Shown: positions 8,053-17,018, numbered from the stretch's first letter. The stretch: DNA of 64,000 nt from an uncultured Campylobacter sp. (GCF_937959485.1 NZ_CALGPY010000014.1:124001-188000); one strand, 5' to 3'. Program-made: numbers and translations. The notes: a model not told the origin generated them from the sequence alone.

Positions 8053-9054
8053 ATGGTTAGCGTAGAGCAGGCGATCGAGGATCTGAAAAACGGCAAAATG
8101 CTCGTTATGGTCGATGACGTCGATCGCGAGAACGAGGGCGATTTGGTGTTTGCGAGCACATTTAGCAGCGCGGAAAAAGTAAATTTTGCTATCACGCACG
8201 CTCGCGGAGTGCTGTGCGTGGCGCTCAGCCCGCAGATTGCGCAGCAGCTAGATCTAAATTTGATGGTTGATAAAAACACTTCGAGCCACGAGACCGCCTT
8301 TACCGTCACGATCGACGCGAAAGACGCCAAGACGGGCGTAAGCGCGTATGAGCGCAATATGACGATCGAGCTGATGTCGCGCGTAGGCGCTCGCGCGGAT
8401 GATTTCGTCCGCCCGGGGCATATTTTCCCGCTCATCGCCAAAAGCGGCGGCGTGCTCGCTCGCACGGGGCACACCGAGGGCTCTACGGATCTGTGCCGTT
8501 TGGCGGGGCTTTCGCAAAGCGCCGTGATCTGCGAGATCGTCAAAGACGACGGCGATATGGCGCGCAGGGACGATCTGGAAAAATTCTGCGCGCAACACGG
8601 CATCAATATGATCTCGGTCGCGCAGATCGTGCAGTATCGCCTAAAGCACGAAACTCTCGTTAAATTTAGCGAGCCCAAAAGCGCTATGCTGTGCGGCGAG
8701 GCGGCGAAATTTTACTACGTGAGCGATCACGAGGGCAACGAGCACCGCGCCTATATTTTCGGTGAGCTGGGAAAGAGCGCGCAGACGAACGTGAAATTTC
8801 ATAAAATTTCAAGCGATCTGGAATTTTTAAGCGATACGAAATTTAACGATTTCATGCGCGATCTGGACATTTTGCGCAAAGAGGGCGGCGTGCTTTTGAT
8901 GCTAAAATCCGCGCAAAATCGCGCCGATTTTAAGAGCTTCGGCATCGGAGCGCAAATTTTAGCGCATCTGGGCGTTAGAAAAATCAAAATTTTAAGCAAG
9001 AGCGAGCCGAAAGACTACGCCGGGCTTAGCGGTTTTGGGATCGACATAGTTTGA
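8053..9054 (+). CDS. ribB: 3,4-dihydroxy-2-butanone 4-phosphate synthase with degenerate GTP cyclohydrolase II-like domain
   Basis: 333 residues. The first 200 hold the DHBP synthase motifs DDVDRENEGDLVFA (acidic metal site), GHIFPLIA and GHTEGSTDLCRLAGL, which turn ribulose 5-phosphate into the four-carbon riboflavin precursor. The remaining 130 residues align in place with GTP cyclohydrolase II but carry only one Cys (MLCGEA) and lack the CxxxxxxxxxxCxC zinc site, so that activity is not expected. The ATG has AAAGGAGAG before it. The end overlaps dinB by four bases. Riboflavin synthase lies separately at 50419. Confidence 0.9.
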   Translation: MVSVEQAIEDLKNGKMLVMVDDVDRENEGDLVFASTFSSAEKVNFAITHARGVLCVALSPQIAQQLDLNLMVDKNTSSHETAFTVTIDAKDAKTGVSAYERNMTIELMSRVGARADDFVRPGHIFPLIAKSGGVLARTGHTEGSTDLCRLAGLSQSAVICEIVKDDGDMARRDDLEKFCAQHGINMISVAQIVQYRLKHETLVKFSEPKSAMLCGEAAKFYYVSDHEGNEHRAYIFGELGKSAQTNVKFHKISSDLEFLSDTKFNDFMRDLDILRKEGGVLLMLKSAQNRADFKSFGIGAQILAHLGVRKIKILSKSEPKDYAGLSGFGIDIV

Positions 9055-10208
9055 TAGCTCACATCGATTTGGACAGCTTCTTCGTTTCTGTAGCGAGACT
9101 TGCGGACCCCGCGCTTGCGGGCAAAAAGATCGCAGTCGTCGGAGGCGGCGACGAGGAGATTTTCGGCGGCAAGAGCGAGCTTGGAAGCGTGATTTTAAGC
9201 GCGAGCTATGAGGCCAGAGCGGACGGCGTGCACTCGGCGCAGCCCGTTAAAATCGCGCTCGGACTCTGCCCGCAGCTCATTTTGGTGCGCGCGCAGCATG
9301 GCGAATACCGCAAAATTTCACGCGAAATTTATGAGTTTTTACTAAACTTTACGCCCGAGATCGAAAAATTTAGCATCGACGAGTTTTTTCTAAATTTACG
9401 CGGCACGCCCTACGACGCGGACGCGCTGAGCTTTGCCGCATTTTTGCAAAGCGAAATTATGCGCCGCTTTAGCCTTCCGTGCAGCGTCGGTCTTAGCGAA
9501 GCAAAACTTATCGCAAAGCTCGCTACGAGCCTTGCCAAGCCCTTCGGCGTGCGGCAAATTTTAAAATCGCAAATTGCGCGCGAGCTATCCGCCGTGCCGG
9601 TAGCGAAATTCCCAGGCATCGGCAAAGCGGCGCAAAAAACGCTCGGCAAATACGGCATAGTAAGCTTCGGCGACGCGCTAGGGCACAGAGAAATTTTTGA
9701 AAAGATGGGTACAAACGGCAGGAAAATTTTCGCAGCCCTTAGCGGCGAGGATGAGGGCGAGGTCGTCTCAAAGCGCGAGCGCAAAAGCATCGGCTTTGGG
9801 CGTAGCTTCGCGCCGTGCGCCGATCGGGACGAGCTGCGGCGTAAAATTTTAATTTTGGCGCGTCATTTGGCGGGCGAAGTGCTTGCCAGAGACCTAAAGC
9901 CCGCGACGTATGATCTAAAGATCCGCTACAAATCGCGCGAGGAGTTTTCGCACCAGATCAGCCAGGATAGGGCGTTTAGCTTAAATTTACTGAGCGAGAC
10001 CGCGCTTGAGCTGTTTAGGCTATGCGACGTGAAAAAAGGCGCGCAGATAATCCACGTAGCGCTAAATCTTTCAAATTTTAGCGGCAAATCGGGCAGCTCG
10101 CTACTTTTTGGCGAGATCGATAAAAAGCAGCAGAGCTTAGATCGATCTTTAAGCAGGATTTGGGAAAAATTCGGCATCGAAAAGCTAAAAAAAGCGAGCG
10201 AAATTTGA
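9051..10208 (+). CDS. dinB: DNA polymerase IV (Y-family)
   Basis: 385 residues from a TTG that overlaps the ribB stop (TTGA). The start IAHIDLDSFFVSV supplies the first metal-binding Asp and the steric-gate region. SASYEARADGV, the catalytic SIDEFFLNL and the helix-hairpin-helix VAKFPGIGKAAQKTLGKYGI follow, then a little-finger domain (IGFGRSF...). A C-terminal clamp-binding peptide is not obvious. It copies past lesions at the cost of errors. Coupling to ribB is by overlap only; no functional link is implied, and no LexA-like box was seen. Confidence 0.9.
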   Translation: MIAHIDLDSFFVSVARLADPALAGKKIAVVGGGDEEIFGGKSELGSVILSASYEARADGVHSAQPVKIALGLCPQLILVRAQHGEYRKISREIYEFLLNFTPEIEKFSIDEFFLNLRGTPYDADALSFAAFLQSEIMRRFSLPCSVGLSEAKLIAKLATSLAKPFGVRQILKSQIARELSAVPVAKFPGIGKAAQKTLGKYGIVSFGDALGHREIFEKMGTNGRKIFAALSGEDEGEVVSKRERKSIGFGRSFAPCADRDELRRKILILARHLAGEVLARDLKPATYDLKIRYKSREEFSHQISQDRAFSLNLLSETALELFRLCDVKKGAQIIHVALNLSNFSGKSGSSLLFGEIDKKQQSLDRSLSRIWEKFGIEKLKKASEI

Positions 10209-10227
10209 TTAAATTTAAAGGAAAAAG

Positions 10228-10767
10228 ATGAAATTAGGCGAGCTATACTCGGTGATCTGCATAATCTTCGCGACGAATTTCAGGGGCGTGATAGATGAGC
10301 AGAAGTTGCGCGGCTTGGGCAAAAACTGGATCATCGTAAATAAAAATATCGAGAACAAAAACGGCCATGAGCTTTGGCAAAAGGTGCAGGGCGAGGACTA
10401 CGCGGTGCTAGGGCGCGATTTTGAGGCGCTAAAAGGGGCGTTTGAGATGGATTTTTTCAAGCTCATAAGCGAAAGCGAAGTGGAGCTGTTTTATGAAAAA
10501 TGCCGCTTCAAAAAGCCTTTTGCGGAGCTTAAAAGCGCTCACGCAGCCAATATGTTAGCGCTGCTTGCCATGATTTTTAAGCAAAACACGGACGCGAAAT
10601 CGCATAAAATTTTGACGCTATATCTGGCGCAATTTATCATTCCTAGCTTTTCCGCGCTTGCTACGCACTTGCAGATAAATGCCAAAAGCAGCTACTACAA
10701 GGCGCTCGGGTGGTTTTTGGCGGATTTTTGCCGCGTGGTGAAAGAGACGCTGGGGCTTGGAATTTAA
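10228..10767 (+). CDS. Unknown protein, 179 residues
   Basis: No family recognised. The ATG has AAAGGAAAAAG before it and follows dinB by 19 bases, so it may be in the ribB-dinB transcript. The sequence is mixed alpha/beta in look, with a hydrophobic helix (ANMLALLAMIF) near residue 110 and another (YLAQFIIPSFSALATHL) near 135, but neither is a clear membrane span. Base composition matches the neighbours, so it is probably a native gene of this group. Confidence 0.7.
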   Translation: MKLGELYSVICIIFATNFRGVIDEQKLRGLGKNWIIVNKNIENKNGHELWQKVQGEDYAVLGRDFEALKGAFEMDFFKLISESEVELFYEKCRFKKPFAELKSAHAANMLALLAMIFKQNTDAKSHKILTLYLAQFIIPSFSALATHLQINAKSSYYKALGWFLADFCRVVKETLGLGI

Positions 10768-11376
10768 AATTTAAAATTTAGAACGTGCGCTCTGTGTTTT
10801 TGCGCGCTCGGCACAGAAAAGCGCTATGTAGAGATAGGCTTAAAGCTTGCTTTCGGAATTACTTGCGCTGTAGCCGGTACAGCTCCTGCGGGCGCGATAA
10901 GCTAAGCAAGACGGGCGAATTTTATCTGCGCGGATATAAAGTGGCTGCTTTGCTGTTTTGTGCGTCGGCGTTTGTCGTATCGCGCGTCGTTTTGAATTCT
11001 GCGCGGCATTCGGTATTTTGCGCATGTGCCGTTCGACGTTTGTTTTGCGCGCACTGCGAGTTTTGCTCGGCGTCCGGCGCTCTCATTTCGCGCCGCCTGC
11101 ATTAGGGTGCTGCGTGCTTTGTCCGCGTCGCGCCACTTTGCGTGTCACTTCGTATGTCGTCTGACATAGTCATTTGGAATTTTACGTGAGGCGCCCTGCG
11201 CATTGTTCGACGCTTTCGTTAGACATCTGTGGCTTAAGTGCTTTGTGTCTGCGATCGAGCTTGGAAGCCTGGCTTCTGCGCTCACGTATGCGCCGCCCTG
11301 CGTTTTTTACTGAGCGTGCGTCACGCAGCGTCTGATGCGCGCCGTTAAATTTTAAAATTTAAAACAAAGGAAAAAT
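10768..11376. other. 610-base spacer without a supported gene
   Basis: Several overlapping frames of 60-106 codons exist on both strands. They are Cys/Arg-rich, lack ribosome sites and look like chance openings in GC-rich DNA. AAATTTTAAAATTT occurs at 11347-11360, just before lgt. Confidence 0.5.
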
Positions 11377-12195
11377 TTGAATTACTGGAACGAAATTTAC
11401 GCTCACTTTGATCCCGTAGCATTTAGCGCGTTTGGCATAAACGTGCACTGGTACGGCATTATGTATGTTTTGGCGCTGCTTACGGCGCTATTTATCGCCA
11501 AGTATTTCGTGCGAAAAGACGGTCTTGACTTCAGCGATAAGATGCTAGATCGCTACTTTATCTGGGTCGAAGTGGGCGTCATTTTGGGCGCGCGGCTTGG
11601 ATACATCGCGATTTATTCGGGCGAGGCGGCGTGGTATTTCAGCCATCCGTGGCAAATTTTTAACCCATTTCATAACGGCGAGTTCGTGGGCATTCGCGGT
11701 ATGAGCTATCACGGCGCGGTCGTCGGATTCGTGATCGCGACGGTTTGGTTTTGCAAAAAATTTAAAACCGATATGTGGGCGCTGCTCGATCTCGTGGCAC
11801 TTAGCGTGCCGCTTGGATATTTTTTCGGGCGCGTGGGGAATTTTTTAAATCAGGAGCTTTTCGGGCGCGAAACGACCGAGCCATGGGGGATCTTGGTGGG
11901 CGGTACATTGCGTCATCCAAGCCAGCTTTACGAAGCAGTTTTGGAAGGACTGGTAATTTTCGTGATTTTATTTTTCTACCGTAAATTTAAGAAATTTAAC
12001 GGCGAGCTGATATGTCTGTATGCGATGCTATATACGGCGTTTAGATTTTTCGTAGAATTTTTTAGGCAGCCGGATGATGGGCTCGGTTTTATATTTTTAA
12101 ATTTATCAATGGGGCAAATTTTATCTTTAGTGATGTTTTTGATAGCAGTTTTCTTAAAGCAGTCTTTGAAGAAAAAACTAATTTGCAGAAATTAA
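11377..12195 (+). CDS. lgt: Prolipoprotein diacylglyceryl transferase
   Basis: 272 residues from a TTG with AAAGGA ten bases before. Lgt attaches diacylglycerol to the lipobox Cys in the inner membrane. Seen are about seven membrane segments, HWYGIMYVLAL at the start, GARLGYIAIY, RGMSYHGAVVGF (the essential His-Gly) and the signature GRVGNFLNQELFGRET, followed by HPSQLYEAVLEG. The normal order and length suggest full activity. The frd promoter lies just downstream, so lgt is a separate unit from frdCAB. Confidence 0.93.
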   Translation: MNYWNEIYAHFDPVAFSAFGINVHWYGIMYVLALLTALFIAKYFVRKDGLDFSDKMLDRYFIWVEVGVILGARLGYIAIYSGEAAWYFSHPWQIFNPFHNGEFVGIRGMSYHGAVVGFVIATVWFCKKFKTDMWALLDLVALSVPLGYFFGRVGNFLNQELFGRETTEPWGILVGGTLRHPSQLYEAVLEGLVIFVILFFYRKFKKFNGELICLYAMLYTAFRFFVEFFRQPDDGLGFIFLNLSMGQILSLVMFLIAVFLKQSLKKKLICRN

Positions 12196-12218
12196 ATTAA
12201 TCTAAAGTTAAAAAGTAA

Positions 12219-12224
12219 TATAAT
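12219..12224 (+). promoter_or_regulatory. -10 box of the frdCAB promoter
   Basis: TATAAT after an A/T-rich stretch, 64 bases before the frdC ATG. A ribosome site AAGGAGA stands before the ATG. Confidence 0.55.
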
Positions 12225-12288
12225 CTCTTTACAAAAGTGTAAATTTTCGTTTAGCGGGGATTTATAATCATCTTTTCAAGGAGAACCT

Positions 12289-12972
12289 ATGCTAGGTCGC
12301 ATTGAAGGCTTTACGGGCAGATCCATAGACGGCAAAAAAAGCCGCATTATGGCTTTGCAAGATGTGGCGCAAAGCATCAGCGGGCTGATTTTGGCCTGTT
12401 TTATGCTGTGTCATATGATATTTACCGGCACGATTTTGATCGGTAAGGGCGCGTTTGAGGGCGTCGTACATTTCGCCGAACCGGGCGGAATTTATTTCGT
12501 CACAAACATCGTCGCTTTTGTAATTTTTGTGATTTTCGTGATTCACGCATTTTTGGCGATGAGAAAATTTCCGGCTAACTACGCCGCTTACAGAGCGTTT
12601 AAAGCGCACAAAATGCGAATGAAGCATTGCGACACGACGCTTTGGTGGTTTCAGTTTTGGACGGGATTTTTCCTATTTTTCTTTGCGGCGGCTCATATTT
12701 TAATGATCGTATTTGGTTCGAAAATTACTGCAGATCTTGCTATCGCTCGCTTCGGACAGCTTCATCTATTTTATTTTGTTTTATTGATTTTCGTAGTAAC
12801 TCACGCTAGCATCGGAATTTATAGATTATATATGAAATGGATCAGCATAGACGGCACGAAGGCGGAAATTCAAAGGAAAAGAGCCTTCATTAAAAAGGCG
12901 GTTTTTATCGTTTGGGGTGCATTTTTCTTGCTTTCGATAATCGCCGATTTCAAATGGTTAAGTTTAGAATAG
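12289..12972 (+). CDS. frdC: Fumarate reductase cytochrome b subunit
   Basis: 227 residues, five membrane helices. It anchors FrdAB and passes electrons from menaquinol through two haems b. The four haem histidines can be placed at 42, 86, 136 and 172, matching H44, H93, H143 and H182 of Wolinella FrdC as recalled. E64 matches E66 at the menaquinol site. In helix V the residue two before H172 is Val (VVTHASIG), where Wolinella has the E180 used for the proton path. Shorter than Wolinella FrdC (about 256). First gene of frdCAB, 10 bases before frdA. Confidence 0.93.
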   Translation: MLGRIEGFTGRSIDGKKSRIMALQDVAQSISGLILACFMLCHMIFTGTILIGKGAFEGVVHFAEPGGIYFVTNIVAFVIFVIFVIHAFLAMRKFPANYAAYRAFKAHKMRMKHCDTTLWWFQFWTGFFLFFFAAAHILMIVFGSKITADLAIARFGQLHLFYFVLLIFVVTHASIGIYRLYMKWISIDGTKAEIQRKRAFIKKAVFIVWGAFFLLSIIADFKWLSLE

Positions 12973-12982
12973 GGAGCTTAGG

Positions 12983-15001
12983 ATGAATGTAATATATTGC
13001 GATTCTTTAGTTATTGGCGGCGGTTTGGCGGGCTTAAGAGCTGCGATCGCTACCGGAGAGAAGGGGCTTAGCACCATCGTTTTGAGCCTGATCCCCGTTA
13101 AGCGCTCGCACTCTGCGGCAGCTCAAGGCGGCATGCAGGCGTCTCTGGGAAATTCCAAAATGAGCGAGGGCGACAACGAGGACGTGCACTTTGCCGATAC
13201 CGTAAAAGGAAGCGACTGGGGCTGCGATCAAGATGTCGCTAGGATGTTTGCACAAACGGCGCCTAAGGCTATTCGCGAACTTGCGGGCTGGGGCGTTCCT
13301 TGGACCAGGATTACTAGAGGCGAGCGAAGCGCTATTATCAACGCTCAAAAAACCACGATCACCGAAAAAGATGAGGTTCACGGACTTATCCACAGTCGCG
13401 ACTTCGGCGGCACGAAAAAATGGCGAACCTGCTATACCGCCGATGCTACGGGACATACTATGCTTTTTGCCGTTGCAAATGAAGCGCTAAAGCATAACGT
13501 CGATATTCATGATAGGAAAGAAGCGATCGCGCTAATTCACGCAAATAATCGCTGCTACGGCGCAATCGTGCGTGATTTGGTTACCGGCGAGCTGATCGCA
13601 TACGTCTCAAAGGGCACGCTGATCGCTACCGGCGGCTACGGCAGAGTATATAAGCACACCACAAACGCCGTCGTTTGCGAGGGTATAGGTGCTGCTATCG
13701 CGCTTGAGACGGGGGTCGCGCAGCTTGGAAATATGGAAGCGGTGCAGTTTCACCCAACCCCTATCGTTCCGAGCGGAATTTTACTTACCGAAGGCTGCCG
13801 CGGCGACGGCGGAATTTTGCGCGATGTGGACGGCTACCGCTTTATGCCGGATTATGAGCCCGAGAAAAAGGAACTTGCTAGCCGCGACGTCGTAAGTCGC
13901 CGCATAATGGAGCATATCCGCGCAGGTAAGGGGGTAAAGAGCCCTTACGGTGAGCACGTTTGGCTTGACATATCGATCCTCGGACGCGAGCATATCGAGA
14001 AAAATTTACGCGACGTGCAAGAAATTTGCGAAATTTTCAACGGCATCGATCCTGCCGACACCGAGGTAATAACCGACGAGCAGGGCAGGAAGCGCGGCAA
14101 GGGCTGGGCTCCGATCCTTCCTATGCAGCACTACTCGATGGGCGGTATCAAAACAAAAGCTACGGGCGAGAGTCCGACTTTGGCGGGACTATTCAGCGCC
14201 GGCGAGGCTGCGTGCTGGGATATGCACGGCTTTAACCGCTTGGGCGGAAATTCCGTCGCCGAAACCGTCGTCGCAGGAATGATCGTGGGCGAGTATTTTG
14301 CGGAGTATTGCCAAGGACACGACGTCGATATCAATACGCACGATATACAAAAATTCGTAGATAAAGAGCAAAACTACATGAAAAGCCTGCTTGAAAAAGA
14401 GGGTAAATTTAACGTATTCGAGATCAAAAACAAGATGAAAGACGTGATGTGGGAGCACTGCGCGATCTTCCGTACCGGCGAGGGGTTAGCCAAAGCCGTA
14501 AAAGAGCTCGAGGAGCTTTATAAGCAATCTTTGGACGTCAAAGTAAGCAATAAAGAGCTTTTCGGAAACCCGGAGCTCGAGGAGGCTTATCGCGTACCGA
14601 AGATGCTAAAACTCGCGCTTTGTATCGCCAAGGGTGCGCTTGATCGCACAGAAAGCCGCGGCGCGCACTTCCGCGAGGATTATCCGAAACGCGACGATCT
14701 AAACTGGCTAAAACGAACGCTTGCGAGCTGGAAGGAGGGCGATACGATGCCTACTCTAAGCTACGAGCCGCTTGATATTATGAAGATGGAGATGCCGCCT
14801 GCGTTCCGCGGATACGGCGCCAAAGGCAATATCATCGAGCACCCCGACAGCGCCGTGCGCCAAAAAGAGGTCGATGAAATTCGCGAGAAAATGCAAGCCG
14901 AGGGCAAAGGCAGATATGAAATTCAAGAGGCATTGATGCATTATGAATTGCAGCCAAAATATAAAGCACCTAACGAAAGAGCAGGTATAGGATATGAGTA
15001 G
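12983..15001 (+). CDS. frdA: Fumarate reductase flavoprotein subunit
   Basis: 672 residues. GGGLAGLRAA (12-21) binds FAD, which is joined to His43 in RSHSAAAQGG, the same number as in Wolinella as recalled. Active-site stretches AVQFHPTPI, TEGCRGDGGILRDVDG, MQHYSMGGI and FNRLGGNSVAETVVAG are all present. It reduces fumarate to succinate on the inner face of the membrane (no Tat signal). AGGGAGC precedes the ATG, and the end overlaps frdB by eight bases. The FrdC-A-B order is that of menaquinol-linked enzymes of epsilonproteobacteria. Confidence 0.97.
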   Translation: MNVIYCDSLVIGGGLAGLRAAIATGEKGLSTIVLSLIPVKRSHSAAAQGGMQASLGNSKMSEGDNEDVHFADTVKGSDWGCDQDVARMFAQTAPKAIRELAGWGVPWTRITRGERSAIINAQKTTITEKDEVHGLIHSRDFGGTKKWRTCYTADATGHTMLFAVANEALKHNVDIHDRKEAIALIHANNRCYGAIVRDLVTGELIAYVSKGTLIATGGYGRVYKHTTNAVVCEGIGAAIALETGVAQLGNMEAVQFHPTPIVPSGILLTEGCRGDGGILRDVDGYRFMPDYEPEKKELASRDVVSRRIMEHIRAGKGVKSPYGEHVWLDISILGREHIEKNLRDVQEICEIFNGIDPADTEVITDEQGRKRGKGWAPILPMQHYSMGGIKTKATGESPTLAGLFSAGEAACWDMHGFNRLGGNSVAETVVAGMIVGEYFAEYCQGHDVDINTHDIQKFVDKEQNYMKSLLEKEGKFNVFEIKNKMKDVMWEHCAIFRTGEGLAKAVKELEELYKQSLDVKVSNKELFGNPELEEAYRVPKMLKLALCIAKGALDRTESRGAHFREDYPKRDDLNWLKRTLASWKEGDTMPTLSYEPLDIMKMEMPPAFRGYGAKGNIIEHPDSAVRQKEVDEIREKMQAEGKGRYEIQEALMHYELQPKYKAPNERAGIGYE

Positions 15002-15731
15002 AAAAATAACAATAAAGGCATTTAAGTATAATCCGCTAAGCAAAATTTCAAAGCCGCACTTCGCTACTTACGAGCTTGAAGAGACCGACGGAATGACGCT
15101 ATTTATCGCGCTTAACGTGATTCGTGAAAAATTTGATCCCGAGCTAAGCTTCGACTTCGTTTGTCGCGCGGGTATCTGCGGTAGCTGCGGTATGCTCGTA
15201 AACGGCAAGCCGCAGCTTGCGTGCCGCACGCTTACCAAGGACTATCCGGATGGCGTGATCGAGCTTATGCCGCTTCCGGTTTTCAAGCTGCTAAAAGACC
15301 TCAGCGTCGATACGGGCAACTGGATGAACGCGATGAGCAAACGCGTAGAGAGCTGGATCCACACCGATCACGAGACCGACATCTCTAAGCTTGAGGAGAA
15401 GGTCGAGCCGGAGGTCGCGCAAGAGGTTTTCGAGCTGGATCGCTGCATCGAGTGCGGCATCTGCGTGGCGAGCTGCGGCACCGCTATAATGCGAAAGGAT
15501 TTCATCGGCGCCGTTGGTATCAACCGTATAGCGCGTTTTCAGATCGATGCGCTGGATAAGCGAACCGATGAGTATTTTTACGAGCTAATCGGCGATGATG
15601 ACGGAGTATTCGGCTGTATGACGCTGCTAGGCTGCGAGGACAACTGCCCTAAGCACCTTCCGCTTCAAAGCAAAATCGCATATGTTCGCCGCAAGCTTGC
15701 CGCTCAGGGCAAATGCGGCTGCGGCAAATAA
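14994..15731 (+). CDS. frdB: Fumarate reductase iron-sulfur subunit
   Basis: 245 residues. C57, C62, C65 and C77 bind the [2Fe-2S] cluster (CRAGICGSCG). C151, C154 and C157 with C218 form the [4Fe-4S] site, and C161, C208 and C214 the [3Fe-4S] site (CIECGICVASC, GCEDNCPKHL). All eleven cysteines are in place. It carries electrons from FrdC to FrdA. The ATG overlaps frdA. A strong terminator begins at the stop codon. Confidence 0.97.
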   Translation: MSRKITIKAFKYNPLSKISKPHFATYELEETDGMTLFIALNVIREKFDPELSFDFVCRAGICGSCGMLVNGKPQLACRTLTKDYPDGVIELMPLPVFKLLKDLSVDTGNWMNAMSKRVESWIHTDHETDISKLEEKVEPEVAQEVFELDRCIECGICVASCGTAIMRKDFIGAVGINRIARFQIDALDKRTDEYFYELIGDDDGVFGCMTLLGCEDNCPKHLPLQSKIAYVRRKLAAQGKCGCGK

Positions 15732-15761
15732 AATTTAAGCGGGTTTTTCCCGCTTAAATTT
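15731..15761. terminator. Intrinsic terminator after frdB
   Basis: AAATTTAAGCGGG and CCCGCTTAAATTT form a perfect 13-base stem around a T5 loop, starting in the frdB stop codon. It is symmetric and so could work on both strands. Confidence 0.85.
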
Positions 15762-15887
15762 ATCTTCCAATTTTATAAATTTTACCTCGATAGACAAATT
15801 CCAAAATGCTTGGGTCAGGCAAGTGAAGTAGCTTTAAATTTAATACTATCCCAAGCGACAGAGAAGTAAAATACAAAATCGCTTAAG

Positions 15888-15964
15888 ATCGCTAGCGAGG
15901 GATAAGGATTAATGCAGCAAGGCTCGAAGAGCTAAAGAAAATTCTAAACGAACGGCGTCAAAAT
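15888..15964 (+). repeat. Direct repeat, copy 1 (77 bases)
   Basis: Matches 16942-17018 at about 69 of 77 positions with no gaps. It covers a GAGGGATAAGGAT ribosome-site region and the first 20 codons of the paralogue gene. In this copy the ATG has become ATT. Confidence 0.85.
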
Positions 15965-16042
15965 GTGGAGCAGAGCTCTGGAAATAGTTTTAATCTTGAA
16001 AGCTTAAAATGCCCAATTCAAATAAACGGAATCTGGAACTAA
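15908..16042 (+). pseudogene. Start-less N-terminal fragment of membrane paralogue
   Basis: Read from ATT at 15908 the frame gives INAARLEELKKILNERRQN, nearly identical to the start of the gene at 16962 (MNEARLEELKKILNERHQN). The start codon is lost, and the frame ends at TAA 16040 just before an A6 run. The next ORF (16047) continues in the +1 frame. This fragment plus 16047-16784 looks like one gene with a lost start and a frameshift. Confidence 0.65.
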
Positions 16043-16046
16043 AAAA

Positions 16047-16784
16047 TTGTCTAGAAATTTTAATGATAGAAATTCCAATATAAATATAAATGCCCATTGT
16101 AAAAAAGAGTTAATAATAAAGGATTTTAGTGCCTTAATAGGTTTTTGCCAATTTTGTATATTAATATTGATCATAATACTTTCTCAAACAGGAATATTGT
16201 CTAATTTTGGTATTGAAAAATTTTCCGAATCAGAAGATTCTTATTTTTTCATTATTTTTTGCACTATTATTCCATTTATTAGAATTATTGAGCGTGATAA
16301 ACCATTTAATAGGCGCTTTATAATTTTTAACGAAAAATTTATTTCGGTAGAAGTCGAAGGAATAAAAATCTTCCGAATAAATCTAGATGAAATTATTAAG
16401 ATATCTAAAAATATGGATACTAGGACTTCTACACCAGAATATTTTCCAATTTCAAAAGAACTCTTCTATTTCTGTATATTTGCTACTATAATAACAATGA
16501 TCTTATTTGTTTTTAAAGACTTTATAGTTGTATTTATATTGTTGGCCACAATATTCATTCTTCCAAAGAATTTAATTTGTACTGTAATTGGCGGCTTGGA
16601 AGCAAACAAAATATATGATCGTTTGGCGATATATTCTAAAGATGGCATCATAATAAATATTTTTATAAATTCTAATAAAGATTATTCGGAATTAAAGAGA
16701 TACTTTTTATTACATAAGAGTATTAATATAGATAATGTTAGAAAAGAATTTATGATATTTCAAAAGGAGTTTAAACATGGATAA
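16047..16784 (+). CDS. Membrane protein, paralogue of the 16962 gene (probably the body of a damaged gene)
   Basis: 245 residues if read from a TTG at 16047, which has no ribosome site. An Asn-rich start (SRNFNDRNSNININ) leads to two hydrophobic pairs, FCQFCILILIIILSQTG and LFYFCIFATIITMILFVF with FIVVFILLATIFIL, and a soluble end. The last 60 residues (IYSKD...YSELKRYFLLHKSIN) resemble the end of the 16962 protein. The region is far more AT-rich than frdB. Function unknown. It may be expressed only as a remnant, because the true start (15908) is lost. Confidence 0.5.
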   Translation: MSRNFNDRNSNININAHCKKELIIKDFSALIGFCQFCILILIIILSQTGILSNFGIEKFSESEDSYFFIIFCTIIPFIRIIERDKPFNRRFIIFNEKFISVEVEGIKIFRINLDEIIKISKNMDTRTSTPEYFPISKELFYFCIFATIITMILFVFKDFIVVFILLATIFILPKNLICTVIGGLEANKIYDRLAIYSKDGIIINIFINSNKDYSELKRYFLLHKSINIDNVRKEFMIFQKEFKHG

Positions 16785-16830
16785 GAGAGAATTAAATGCA
16801 CAAATTGAGCTTGATCGCGCAGAAAAATAA
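16777..16830 (+). CDS. Tiny ORF, 17 residues, with a good ribosome site
   Basis: ATG after AAAAGGAG, overlapping the end of the 16047 ORF. It reads MDKRELNAQIELDRAEK and then stops. It may be the stump of a truncated downstream gene or a real short peptide; nothing else supports it. Confidence 0.25.
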   Translation: MDKRELNAQIELDRAEK

Positions 16831-16868
16831 TTTGTAAAATTTAAAGATAGTGCTCTGCTATTTTGTAA

Positions 16869-16874
16869 TATAAT
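16869..16874 (+). promoter_or_regulatory. -10 box for the 16962 gene
   Basis: TATAAT in A/T-rich DNA 88 bases before the ATG. The distance is long for a Campylobacter promoter, so this is a weak call. Confidence 0.35.
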
Positions 16875-16941
16875 TGAAGTTATGTTTCGTAAATTTAATA
16901 TCCACTTAAGCTACAAAAGGCACAATAGGCAAACTTTCGAA

Positions 16942-17018
16942 ATCACTAGTGAGGGATAAGGATGAACGAAGCAAGACTCGAAGAGCTAAAGAAAATTCTA
17001 AACGAACGACATCAAAAT
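16942..17018 (+). repeat. Direct repeat, copy 2 (77 bases)
   Basis: Partner of 15888-15964. This copy keeps the ATG (16962) after GAGGGATAAGG. Confidence 0.85.

Noticed and set aside
7986..8678. 230-codon open frame on the minus strand
   Set aside because: Antisense to ribB; Ser/Arg/Cys-rich shadow product with no motif.
10785..11105. 106-codon Cys/Arg-rich frame after the unknown gene
   Set aside because: No ribosome site, overlapping frames on both strands, no protein-like pattern.
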